A model generated the notes under the pieces. That model saw nothing but the letters and a program-made list of their open reading frames with translations, had not been told where the DNA came from and searched no databases. Shown here piece by piece: positions 11,457-23,403 of a DNA stretch of 64,000 nucleotides. How positions within the stretch are numbered: position 1 is the stretch's first letter; every line of letters begins with the position of its first letter. Both the position numbers and the translations under genes were made by a program. This DNA comes from Tetradesmus obliquus (lineage: Eukaryota > Chlorophyta > Chlorophyceae > Sphaeropleales > Scenedesmaceae): positions 248,001 to 312,000 of the forward strand of contig CP126193.1 of NCBI GenBank assembly GCA_030272155.1, given 5' to 3'.

Positions 11457-14400
11457 TCGATTCACACACACAGTGTCTGGTACATGCAAGGCAGGGGACA
11501 ATCCCTCCAACAAAGCAACATGATGTACTAAATCGGCACCCAGGTGTCTCTGGACACCAAAAAACCATGCCAATGCACGCCGTGTGAGTCCAGCCTGCAA
11601 GCTGGCTGAAGGCACAGCGCCCGCAACTCCCCCCAGATAGCTTGAAATCCAAGATCAGGCGGTGAAACAACAGGCATAGTACGCGGCACTTGCAGTGATC
11701 AAGTATGGTGCCCTCCATGGTCTTGAGCAGCAAATGCCCCCGCTGTGCTACTAGTAAGCCCTGCCATGCAGTGTAGCCGCCTCTTTTGCCAGCAACACCA
11801 CCATTCACCAACTTCAATCATGCCACAGCAAGCCCACCATCTTGCAGTCCGCCAAAGGGAAACAACAGGCAGCCTTCCCCACACCACTTGACCTGCAGCA
11901 TGGTGTGTGTGGCCTGCCAGGATCCCAGCAGGCAGCACGCGCAAGCATGCCCAACACAAAGTATGGCCAGCTGCACCAGCTGCACTGTGCCACCGCTTCC
12001 TCCACCTGATACCCCAAATAACCCAATACAACCCATCTTGCATGTTGCATACATGCAAACACCGCCGCACTTGCACCCAAAGTTCCTGCAACCACAGCCG
12101 GAAAAGCGCCAAGCAGCAGAACAAAAAGATGCACTTGCTCTGACAAGGCCCCCTTGCCAAAGGTTGCAAATGTTTGGGAAACGACTTGCTAGGCAGCCAC
12201 TGCGGGTCACGCACAGCGCGATCTGACTGCTTGTGCTTGCACCTGCTTAGCATCTGCCAGCACTACAGTAGCAGCAGTTGCTGCAGCAGCAGGGTCAGCC
12301 AGGACATCCCCAATGCATTGCTGTGTATCTCACAACTCGCGCCTGTAGCCTAGTGCTCCTGCTGTGCTTGGCAGCAGGGCGTGTGACGCGAATGTAGGAT
12401 TGACAGGCAAAGGCTTGCTGGAAATTGATGCATCGTGAAAGGCACACTTGTCACAGCTGCAATGTGAATAGGTCAATGCTGCCGATACCAGCATGCTACA
12501 ATGCAGCATGCAATGCTTGTGGGACGTCACTGTACGCGTACTGCAAAATACACACCGGACAGGCACACAGCGGCAAGGCTGCCGACTGCAACCGGCACAC
12601 CTGTACAACATGCAGCAAACCTCAACGCGTGTCGCGTGTCATTGGTGGATCCTGAATCCCTGCTATCAGATAGAAGTCAACGTCAGCTGACTGGAGGCGC
12701 CACTGCCGCAAGCAGTGTGCACTGTTCATCACTCAGCCACGTTGCCAGGCTAGCTGGGAGGCTGTCCTGAGACACAACACAGTGCATGGACACCGAAAAT
12801 TGCCGCTGTTCGAAACAGGCCCACTCTAACAGGGGGCTAAATCTCTCTACGCCTGCCCCTCACATCACTATGCACAAAGAAGTAGTACTACCTGCCCGCT
12901 CACATCACTACTAACGAGTGTGCACAAATTCGTACAGCGCATCTGCACTTGGCAGAGGTGCCACTCAAACCTTGTGCGCGTAAACTGCTGCCAACATGCA
13001 CACAGTACAGCTTGTGCTGCTGCGCACTCCTTGGCACCCCTGCAGCACAACTTTAAGCAGTGCAACTACAATGCATGGCGCACACGCCACTCAACGGTCA
13101 CCATACATGCAGACAAGGGAACTGAACAGATCACACCATGGCAGCAGCTGTCGCCGTTGCCATGCTTTCTCAACGTCCAGCAAGACAACCCAGCATGCAC
13201 AAACGAAGCCAAACAGAGCCGCCGCCAGCAGCAAAGCAGCCACGGACACCATGCTGTGGTGCTGGCAGGTGGCGGCAGCAATCATGCACATCAGCAGGGA
13301 TAGTGTTCACGCAGCCAGGGCGCACAGCATATACCACAGCGCAGCCGGCACAGCAGCTGGCGCAGCAGCATGCACAGCAGCATGCAAGGCTCCGGCGCCA
13401 GCCAACCAAGCGTACAGCAGGCGGCAACACACCTGCTGCTCAACGGCAGTAGCTGCAGCTCTACATGCAGCCCTGACTGAGCAGCCGAGAGTGGGCCAGC
13501 CAGGCAGACAGCCAGCTAGCCAGACAGATGGACAGCTCGACAGACACAAATCCTGGATGCTCGTGCTTTGACTGTTGTCGCAGCGTCCTACTTCAACGCC
13601 CCTCGTGCGGAAACAGCGATCCAACTCAGGCAGAAACAGTGATCCAACTCCTCCAACAGGTGTGCATCAACAGTGCAGGGGCTACGCTTCCAGCGGCAGT
13701 CAGGGCCTGCAGCATGAACAACAGATGTGGACACCTCTCTTGTCCTCAAACAGTGCAACTGCTCAGCATACTACAGCATCTGGGACAGACGGAATTGAAG
13801 GCGGACAGAAGGCACGTGGCAACAAACAACGCCGCAGCAATTAAGTTCAGTTCTTTTGGCAAATGTAACTACTAGCAGCCGCAAGCTAAACACAGACAAC
13901 GCCTCACACCCCGCCGCTCCTAACCGCAACCCACAGCTGACACCAGCATGCATGACAGCTCACAGCACCTGCAAACACACAACACATCAACAACGAGTGC
14001 AGGACTCCTGCTGTTAAACAGCGCCACACGCACCAGCTGCTAAATGCAGCACACACCTACTTCAACCGCTCACCACTCTCCGGTAAGCCGCATGTAACGA
14101 CTGCGGTCAACATTGCGGCTGCAGACAGACCAGGCTGCTGGGGGGGTCAACAGCATGCGAGTGCTGCTGTCGGCTGTTGTGTGCAAGCACTCGCCTTCTT
14201 GCCCCGCATTGCCAAAGGTAAACGAAACCCGACCCAACAGCCATCGTTGCAGCCAACGCTATGTGTCGAAACCAGCACCAACGGTCAACACCAGACATAA
14301 ACAGGCTTGCTCGCTGTCACACATGGATTGGCCGAGTAGATAACAGCCACAAACGTGCTGGCAAACAAAAGCCGCCAAGGACGACTGTACCGCTTGTGCG

Positions 14401-15537
14401 TGCCCTGCCAGCGACTGATCAAACGCTACATGCTACAGGGCGCACCACCACAGCTATGGATACAGACAGCGCCACCGCTACTAGTACGCCAGCAAGCAGC
14501 AGCAGCAGTAAGCCAGCGCAATCCCGGCAAAATGCTGCTAGCGCTGCGGCAGAGCGAAACAGATCACTGCATAAGCAGCAATGTCACACTGCAATAAGCA
14601 ATGCTTCCATTTCAGGGCAAGCACAGCTCCGTCTGTACTGAGCGGAACCTAGCCCTGCCCTGGTAACAGCAAGCCACCTCTTACACCACCACACTCCAGC
14701 AACTAGCGACTTGGAGTTGAGAAAGGCACGTGCACAAAACTGGAACAGGCACCCCCAGCTGCGCAGCGCTGCTGCTGCGTTGACTGAAGCACTGGGGGCA
14801 CAGTACCCCGCAACTCCAAGACAACAATCATCCTTGAACCAAGGCCAGCACGCGGCTGCGGACGCAACTGGACAGAAAGAGATCGACTGCAGCCTACTGC
14901 GCGCTGCGCCAACGCACGCCCCAGCAATCTCGGCGGGACAGTGCTGATACAGCGAGACAGTGCTGACACAGCGACCAAGCAGGCCTCAGCAGCTCAACTG
15001 TGCCGCCCCAACAGACCATGCAACGTGCTTGATGGAATGCACGCGGCGCAACACCAACTACTGCTGGCCAGATGGTACGAACCAGCAGCAGGGACGGAGC
15101 CACAGCTAGCGCCGCGTGCACGTCAGACATCGTCAGTGCAACCAGGCAGCAGCTGCGGCATGCAGTAGACTGCAGCATGCTGCAGGCTGCAGCATGCCGC
15201 AGCAAAAACCTCCGTCAGGGCACCCTGTGGCTTCGGGCCAGAGCCAGGCCACGATGCACCTCAAGGCTACCCCAACAAATTGTGACAAATACTCATCCAG
15301 GCAGGCACGCCCCAAACATGGCCAACAGACATACAGGGGACTGAGACAAGCAGTGCACTGAAACACGGCCTGCAAAACCCCACCATGCCATGCGCAGCAG
15401 CGGCCTAACGCAAGCCCATTGCCTGCCTTGACAGCCACTGTTGCTTGTTGTCCTGTCAGTAGAATTGCACGTTGACACATGCAGGCAGGATGTTCTTTCC
15501 TCCCCATGCTCATGCTTGCTGTCGTGCATCATGCCGC
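11457..15537 (-). other. A+C-rich tract, candidate very long 3' UTR of the F-box/LRR gene
   Basis: No supported gene was found on either strand. The + strand is A+C-rich throughout (so the minus transcript is G+T-rich), mirroring the tract on the left. The 3' UTR would be about 4 kb unless the alternative minus TGTAA near 14.67 kb is used. An unrecognised gene with small exons cannot be excluded. Confidence 0.4.
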
Positions 15538-18500
15538 TCATGCGTGCTGCTGCTTGCCCGGGCCCCTCTTGCTGGACCGCCAGCTCAGCTCCACACGCCG
15601 CCCAGTCACCACCCGTACCGCCTGCTGCAGCGCCTCCACCTGATCAGGCAGTACAGCAGTACAGCCCACCAGCTGTACTGCCTGCAGGGACTGACAGGTC
15701 AGCAGCAGCCGCCGCAGGCCCTCCACGGTAACACTAGGGCATCCCGCCAGTGACAGCCGCAGCAGCGGGCAGAAGGAAAGGTGGGCTAGGCCGGCATCTG
15801 TCAGTGCCTGCGAGCAGCAAAACAGCCAAAAGCAGCACAGCAGCCAGGCAAGGAAGCAAGCAGGCAGAGTCAGCAGCCCCCTCCAACAGACAGTGCCACA
15901 CAAGCCACAGTGACTGCTGCATGCGCAGCCTTCAGCCGCTGCACAAGCAAACTGCCATGAGCGCTGCGCACTGCGCCTGGGCCTGCAGCCGCACTTGTGC
16001 CTTGTGCTGCTGCTGCTTGATGAACCCCCTACCAGCCGCTCACCGCCGCGCCCTCCAGGTGCAGCTGCTGCAGCGTGTGCCAGTACTGCTTGTTGAAAAT
16101 GCTACTTTATTCAAACCCCCTGACAGCCACTCACCGTCGCGCCCTCCAGGTGCAGCTGCTGCAGCCGCTTGAACAGCGAGCCCAGCAGCCACGCGTGCTC
16201 ATCGCCAAAGGGCCCTGCCTGGTGCAGGCTGAGCTGGCTCGCCTGGCTCAGCCCCAACAGTGCCGCGCTGCAGTCCTGGCCAGGCATGAGCCCGGCTGCA
16301 GCAAAAAGTGGTTTGCGCAGGCAGGGATGGCAGCAAAGTCAGTGCAAATTATGTGCATAACGATGCTACAGATGCTGCAGTCCTCGCTAGGCATGAGCCT
16401 GGCTGCGGCAAAGAGTTGTTCGTGCAGGCGACATGGCAGAAAGCTCAGTGCAGCTGTTGTACTTCAACGATGCTGGCAGTTGCTGCAGTCCTGGCCAGGC
16501 ATGAGGCCCGCTGCAGCAGGCGGGGCGGCAAGGCAGCTACGCAGGCAGCGCAGCACACGGGAAAATCAGTGGTTTGATGAGTTGAGCAGGTTGAGAGGAC
16601 TTCATCAAGTGCAGGCAGCATGAGCACGCAGCAGCAGCGCGCACGGCAGATGGCTGAGTTGCAACAGTAGCTACTGATGCGAACCCGAAGGCGGGAATCA
16701 ACCATGAATGACGCAAGGCACACAACATGGTCAACACACAAGCAAGTGGCGCCGCAACGCGCTGCCGCTGCAAGCTGTACCGCACACGACAGTCTCGCGC
16801 CCCACCTGTGTTGCTCAGCTTGATGCTCTGAAGGTGCGGCAGCGTGCCCAGCTTGCCCCAGGCAGCCACTGAGGGGCCTGCGGCAGCTGCCAGCTGGCTG
16901 GCGGGCTGTGGGCCTGGCCCCAGCACCAGCCTCCGCAGCGTGGGGTGGCCCTGCACCGCGCTGAACACATTGCTGTCCACAGCACCCACCAGCAGGTCTG
17001 TGAGGAAGGGGCACAGCACGGCAAGCCAGCCGCGAGAGCAGCCGGCAGCAGCAGCAGCACCGGCAGCAGCAGCATTGCCGGCTGGAGCTGCGGGTGCGGC
17101 CGCTGCAGGCACAGGCAGCTGCGCTGGCGCAGCCTGCTGCAGCAGCACAGCGTAGCCGAGCTGCTGCTGGTGCTGCTGCTGCAGCTGCAGCAGCAGCTGC
17201 GCTTGGTTCAACGCTGCCTGCAGGTTCCCTGCAAGCCCTGCCTGCCACCCCAGCCCGGCCCCCTGCTGCGGCTGCTGCTGAATCTGCTGATACTGCTGGG
17301 GTGCAAACACCCGCGGACCTGCTGCTGCTGCAGTTGCTGCTAGCAGCTGCTGCTGCTGCTGGATCTGCAGCAGCAGCTGCTGCTGCAGGGATTGGCGCTG
17401 CAGCGGCACCAAGCCTTGTCCGGTGCCTATCCTCACCACTTGATACGGCAGCGCGGTTCCTGCAGCTACCGCTGCTGCAGCCGCAGCCAGCGAGATTGGC
17501 TGCTGGTGCAGCACGATACCTTGATTCAACAAGACAGCTGGGCCTGCAGCAGCAGGGTTGGCTGGGCACAGCCTGTGCAGAGTGGCCAGCATCAGCTGCT
17601 GCTGCTGCTGCTGTTGCTGAACAGCCTGTGCCGGGGATAGCCAAACGATCTGCTGAGGCAGTGCCTGCTGCTGCTGCTGCTGCTGCTGCTGTACAGGCTG
17701 TTGCTGAGCCGCCCGCTGCTGCTGCTGCTGCTGCTGCTGCTGCACCTGCTGCTGGACAAACTGTACAAAGGGCACAGCAGCCGGCAACTGTTGCTGCTGC
17801 TGCTGCTGGAGTGCAGCTGCATGCCCAGCAGCAGCAGCAACCGGTGCTGCTGGTGCTGCATGCTGCTGCTGGCCTCCACCATGTGCAGCTGGCTGCTGCT
17901 GCTGCTGCACTGGCACGGCTGGCAGCGGTGGCACCGTGTGCAGCGCCAAGTGCCGCACATTGGGCAGGCATATGCCATAGCCTGGGTTGACGCAGCAGTG
18001 CAGGCTGGCAGCACCCAGCAGCGTAAGCTGAGGCATACCTGACAGCACCTGCAGCCACAGCACGTGGGCAGCAGCAGCAGGCCAACAGTGTCAGCATCGC
18101 AGCTTGGCAGCTCAGCAGCACCAGCACCAGCACCAGCAACATGCAGGAGCAGACTAGCATCACTAGGAGCGCCAGCCACAAATGACACAGGACCAACTCG
18201 ATGCACCACCACGCATCGCCCACCTTGCATGCACAGCGCCACAGCCAACACCACCCCTCACCTGGATGTCTGCAGGTGCAGGTTGCAGTCCAGCGCCGCA
18301 CGCCACCACCAAGCAGGCAGACCACACGCACCACCACATCTCACCCCTCCCGTGTCTTGCTGAAGACCCGAGCCGCGTGTCATTTATCACATCAATATTT
18401 GAACCAAGAAGGAGCAAATCGCCTGTCGACCAGAGCATCAAGATTGATTCCCATCGTTTGCATCCTGCACAACTTGGCTATGTGTGTCAACACCGCCATT

Positions 18501-20732
18501 CCTCACCTGGATGTCCCTCAGGTGCAGGTCGCAGTCCAGCGCCAGCGCCGCCAGCGCCCGCAGGCCCGTCAGCTCCAGCGGCAGCGCAGCACGCGCCTTG
18601 GCGCGCAGCTGCGGCAGCCGCCGCATTTTGAGCACGCGCAAGTTGCTCAGCGCCGACAGCTGGCCCAGTGCCGCCACCCGCAGCTCCCTGCAATCCTTGA
18701 TGTCCAGCTGAGTCAGGCTCGCAAGGCCAGACAACTGGTCCAAGCTTGCGCAGGCCGCATCGCTCACGCCGGACAGGGTGAGCTGCGAAAGCCGCTGAAG
18801 CTTGACCAGCGCAGCGCCCATCACAGTCCCCGGCCGCGCCTCACCCACACCACTGCCGGCCGCAGCATCCGCGCCTGGTGCTGCCGCTGCCGCCGCATGT
18901 GCATCCTTGACGGATGCTGCTGCTGCTGCTGCGGACAGTGGCATGTCGCAGGACGCATTCACTGCCAGCACCTGCAGCTGGCTCAGCGCGCTGAGCTGGC
19001 GCAGCACATCCAGCGGTGCTGGTGCCCCCACCAGCCGCAGCACACGCAGCTGGCCTAGCCCCGCCAAGCTGGCCAGCCGCTCACAGGCCAGCGCGCGCTG
19101 CAGCCCCGCGGAGCGGCGCAGCTCATACGGCTGCAGCAGCAGCGGCACCGCCCACGCGTCCGGGGTTGTGCGCAGGGTGGCGGTGCCGGTTGCAGCTGCT
19201 GCGCTGCAGCAGGCCAGGTCAGCGCTGGCTGCTGCGATCTCTCCCAGGCCCTGCCACAGCCAGCCTGGCAGGTGCAGCACAGATAGCCGCGGGCAGGCCG
19301 CTCCAATGGCAGCCAGCAGGCTACCTGGCTCTGCACAGTCAGCGTCACTGCTGCTGCTGCTGCTGCCTGCAAGGCTGTGCACGCACATGCTCGACAGGTC
19401 CAGCTGGGCCAGGTATGGCAGGCAAGGACCAGCAGCAGCAATGAAGTCAGCCAGGCCTGCACTGCTGCTGCTGCTGTCGCCAGAGCGTGCTGCTGCTGGT
19501 ATCTGGCAGCTGGCACTGCAGCCCACAGGCTGCTGCTGGTGCCAGTCTACTGCCGCTGCTGCCGCTGCTGCTGCTGGTGCCAGCAGGTGCTGGCCTCCTG
19601 CTGTGCCTGCCGCCTTGGCTGCTGCAGTTGCTGCTGCTGCTGTTGGGGTGAGGCCCAGCATGAGGGCCAGGGCCTCCCGCACAGCAGCACGCCTTGCAGG
19701 AGACACCCACGGCAGCGCATCTTCTGCAGCAGCTGCAGCAGGGCCAGGCATGCCCACACCAGCACCTGACTGCTGCTGCTGGTGCTGCTGGATGTCCATG
19801 GCTGCAGTGGCCAGCGTAACAGATGGCTGCTGCTGGATGTTGCCAGTGGCGTCTGGCAGGCCCGCTGTGTGCTGCTGCTGTGCTGTCCTGGCACTGCCGC
19901 TGCACAGGGCGCAGCCTGTCAAGCGCAGGTTGCTCACTCCCACATACCTGCGCAGCAGCTGCTCAGCCTCATGCGGCGCCTGCTGCCCTGCTGCCTGCTT
20001 CACAAGCGCTGTTGCTGCTGTTGCTGCTGACCCCACAAAGTGGCCGGGCAGCACCAGGCCGGTTGCCGTAGCAGCGACTGCTCTGCGGCACGCAGTACAG
20101 CTCAGCGCCAGCGCCTGGCGCTCCGGCCGCTCCAGCAGCGAGGCTATTATGGCAAGCGCCTCGAAAGGCAGGCTGCTCAGCAGCGTGGCAGGGCCGGAGG
20201 GGCTGCTGCTGCTGCTATGCGCGCCACGGGCGCTGCTGCCGCCGCAGCTGGTGCCGATGCTGGTGCCGTCGCTGCCGCGGCCAATGCTGGTGCTGCTGCT
20301 GGGGCACCTTGCGCTGTCTTCAAACTGGCCAGCATCGCAGGCTGAGCAGCTGCTGCCAGGCTGGATGCAGCAGCAGCAGCAGCACGCGCTCTGCGGGCCC
20401 TGGGTGTGCGTGGCATCGCCTGCCGCTGCTGCCACTGCTGCCCCGTTTGCGTGTCCTAAGGGGCTGCTTGAGCCCAGCCCGCTGTACCTGCTGCAGCCGG
20501 CAGCAGGGTAGCAAGGCCCATGCTGCCCACACGCCACCACTGGCAGCACTGGCAGCACTGGCAGCGCGCCAGCTGGGGCTCCGCTGCTTGCAGGAGAGTG
20601 GCTGATGCTGGCGCTGCTGATGCCGGCCAGAGGTGCACTGCTGTAGGTGTGCGCATGCAACACAGCTCCACGTTGCACTTCTGTAGTTATTTCGAAACTT
20701 GGCTGCTCCTGGAGACTGCTGCTATTGAGCAT
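15538..20732 (-). CDS. F-box / leucine-rich-repeat protein with Gln-rich insertion
   Basis: Four phase-consistent exons: 20732-18507, 18048-16806, 16295-16135 and 15807-15538 (1299 residues). Residues 1-180 are low complexity. An F-box-like helix block follows (LPFEALAIIASLLERPE, then SCTACRRAV). Leucine-rich repeats appear next (LAQLDLSSM, LRVLRLVG, LQVLAVNA, LSQLTLSGV, LTQLDIKDC, LRVLKMRRL). Exon 2 inserts about 300 Gln/Ala-rich residues before repeats resume (LRRLVLGPG, LQSIKLSNT). Exons 3 and 4 carry final repeats (LQQLHLEGA, LLRLSLAGC, LQAVQLVGC). The likely role is a substrate-recognition subunit of an SCF-type ubiquitin ligase, an inference from the F-box plus LRR architecture; the F-box is divergent. 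The start is an ATG followed by a Ser-rich stretch, and an upstream start cannot be ruled out. Confidence 0.72.
16036..16078 (-). repeat. echo of the exon-3 donor of the F-box/LRR gene
   Basis: On the minus strand CTGCACCTGGAGGGCGCG is followed by GCG|GTGAGCGG here. The real junction at 16135 has the same bases followed by ACG|GTGAGTGG. The copy lies about 85 bp into the intron. Confidence 0.85.
16378..16522 (-). repeat. two upstream echoes of the exon-3 acceptor of the F-box/LRR gene
   Basis: The real acceptor (CTGCAG|CCGGGCTCATGCCTGG at 16295) has two copies upstream on the minus strand, near 16405 and 16515, spaced about 105-110 bp. Each keeps an AG acceptor and the CTCATGCCT core. Confidence 0.85.
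18256..18304 (-). repeat. echo of the exon-1 donor of the F-box/LRR gene
   Basis: The exon end at 18507 (minus: GACATCCAG|GTGAGG, preceded by CTGCACCTG) is repeated about 245 bp into the intron as CAGACATCCAG|GTGAGG with the preceding ~30 exonic bases. Confidence 0.85.
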
Positions 20733-22709
20733 GGCCCTGCACTATTCCCTGCCTTGTGGACCTGGTGTCAAGTTCAGTACTGCCTGTCAGCAGCACGCCC
20801 AGCTGCGCAGCGCACACTGTGACAGGCAAATCTATGCTGGACCTGGCTGTAGAAATTCCACTCGGTTATGGGATGCACAACTTGGTCCAGGAACCTGCAG
20901 ACGTGTGAGTCACAGGCACGTCAGGGACCAGACAGGCCAGCAGGGCGGGCACGGCATGAGTCACACACTGGCAAGGTCTGCACAGCACCCCCAACGCAGA
21001 CAATAGCGAGATTCAATGACAAACGCTATTGCTGCCAGCCGGGCCTGCATAGAGGCCGATTCCGCTCAGCGTTCGCACATCAAGTCCGGATTAGGACAGA
21101 AAGAACTGGTGCTGATGCCTGGGTTGCCTGGCTGAATAAGGTGACAAGCTGCTAAATCAACAAGAAAACGATAACTGCACAACACGGATGCACCAGTGCA
21201 CGGCAGCTGATACAAGAATCTACATGCTGATGAAAGGTCCACCTACTCTTCAGTTTTGTGTCTAGACAAATAGAACGATCGATATACTCACAATCCGATA
21301 CGCACGAGGCGCACCCTTCGTTGATAAGCTCCGTGATGCAAAAGCTTTCACATGTACTGGCTGGTGTCTTTCATGAGAGCTCAACCAAAAGATGACAATA
21401 AAAAAAGGCAGTGGCGTTGCTGCCAATCGCCGATCTCAGGCGTTAGTGGCAGGTGATGTTCGTCATCGCTCCTGTCGTCTTGTCTGTTATGTGGGATGCC
21501 AACAGGCGTCATCGACGACAGGGTTGACAGGAGCGACCAATGATTCAATGACTCAGATGCCTCACGAGATAAACATGGCTGCACGGCATCCCAACTGTTG
21601 ACCAGTGTACTGCTGCCGTAGTGCAGTGATCATGGCAGCACCGCACGACCTCCCAACGCATAGTCCACGTCACTTGTTGAAGCGAACGTATATTGGTATC
21701 TGACGGGTTGGGTAAAACCCTGGTCCGGCAGGCTGCAAGAGACCGCACCTGGCCGGTTGTCAGGCCCTGACAGATGCCAGGCTGGGGCAGGCATCATGCT
21801 TGGGGAGTCCCCTCAGCTGCACAGCTCAGTCACACCTGGACAAATGGATTTCTCAGACAGGGACCTCTAGTGCACTATATTAGTATACAGGCACGACTAT
21901 TATTAGTTGGGTGCAGATATCTGAGCAGCAGTTACGCTGCATGCAAGTGTTCCTGAACATCCTAGGAACATGCCCAGCCTGCATGTATGACGACGATTTT
22001 ACACAGTTAGAAGCAAGGCTGCGCACCTTTATACCAAGCTGAACCAAGAGACTCCGCCCAAAGTCTCCTGATGCTCCCAGTGGGCTGTTCATGCAGGCAG
22101 AGTAGTCCAGCAGCACGTCATCAAGCAATAGACATGCGTGCATGCCATATGGCAGTGTTTCTGCCCAGCAGCTGCAACGTCCAGCCGTGTGACAAATGTG
22201 GCACAATGCCCATGCGGGGATGCACCGACGAGTGACATGCTGCATCCCCACACCGTGACATGCTTCATCACGTGACAATGTTTCGCCCCACGCTGTGTAA
22301 AGCCGTTCTGCACAGACAGCATGATCGGGCGTATGCTGGACCTACATACACACTACACATAAGGCATCGAACCATGCTCAGTACAAGTGCTGATTCTCCA
22401 TAGTAGTATAAGCATCACAGCATTGATCTGTGCAAAAGTGTCCCCGCACATTCTGAAGCCTAGTAGTTTTGTGCCAACAACAACAGTAAAGCCTGCCTAC
22501 TGCCAGTTGCATCTTGCTGCAGCAGGTCCAACCGTTCCTGTGGGCGGTGGACGCTGCAAGCCGCAGCCCAACAGTGCCCTGGGGCCGGCTTCTGCTGCTG
22601 CTGCTGCTGCTGCTGCCGCTGCCGCACATGTACCTGGCCTCATTACTGCCGTGACAGCCGCCATCCTCAATGAGCCAAGGCCGCATGCCGCTCTGCAGGC
22701 CTCGCTGCT
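20733..22709. other. intergenic region
   Basis: No supported gene. On the minus strand it should contain the 3' UTR of the BADC-like gene (a TGTAA complement occurs near 21999-22003) and the promoter of the F-box/LRR gene. Local G+C is lower than in the genes. Confidence 0.5.
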
Positions 22710-22842
22710 CTACCTGTACTCTGTCACGCCCGCCTCCGCCACCGCGAAGAAGGGTGCAATGACCACCACAGCCTGGCCATACTCCACGGGGTCGCCCTCC
22801 TCAGCACGGAACTGCACCACCTCGCCCTCCTGGGGCGCCTGC

Positions 22843-22882
<40 letters not shown>

Positions 22883-23372
22883 CGATTAGCAGCACAAACA
22901 GCAGCTGTGACAGGTGGCGCTGACAGCCACAGCAACCACGACAACCACAGTGCATGCCAGGTGCAGCATGGTGCACGGTGCAAAAGCGCTCTTTGCAGCC
23001 ACAGACAGCACTTGACTAAACCCAGTGGCCGACCAACACACATACAGCAACAGCACGACTCGACACAAGAGTGCTCATCTGCCTGAGCGGGCACCCCATC
23101 ATGGCCTCCAGCCTGATTAGGGAACCGAGTGGGCTGCGACACCACAATGCCGAGCAGCACGAGAGCACATGCGCTACAGTCCCCCAGCGCAGCTGCAGCG
23201 CAGTGCAGACGCACACATTGACCTCCACAGAGGTGCCCAGCTGCTCAATGTAGCCCAGGATGTAACAAGACAACATATGGAAACCGTCTTTGACAGCTCA
23301 CCTTGACCTCCACGAAGGTGCCCAGCTGCTCGATGTAGCCCAGCGTGGCTCCCTTCTTCACGCGGTCGCCCA

Positions 23373-23403
<31 letters not shown>

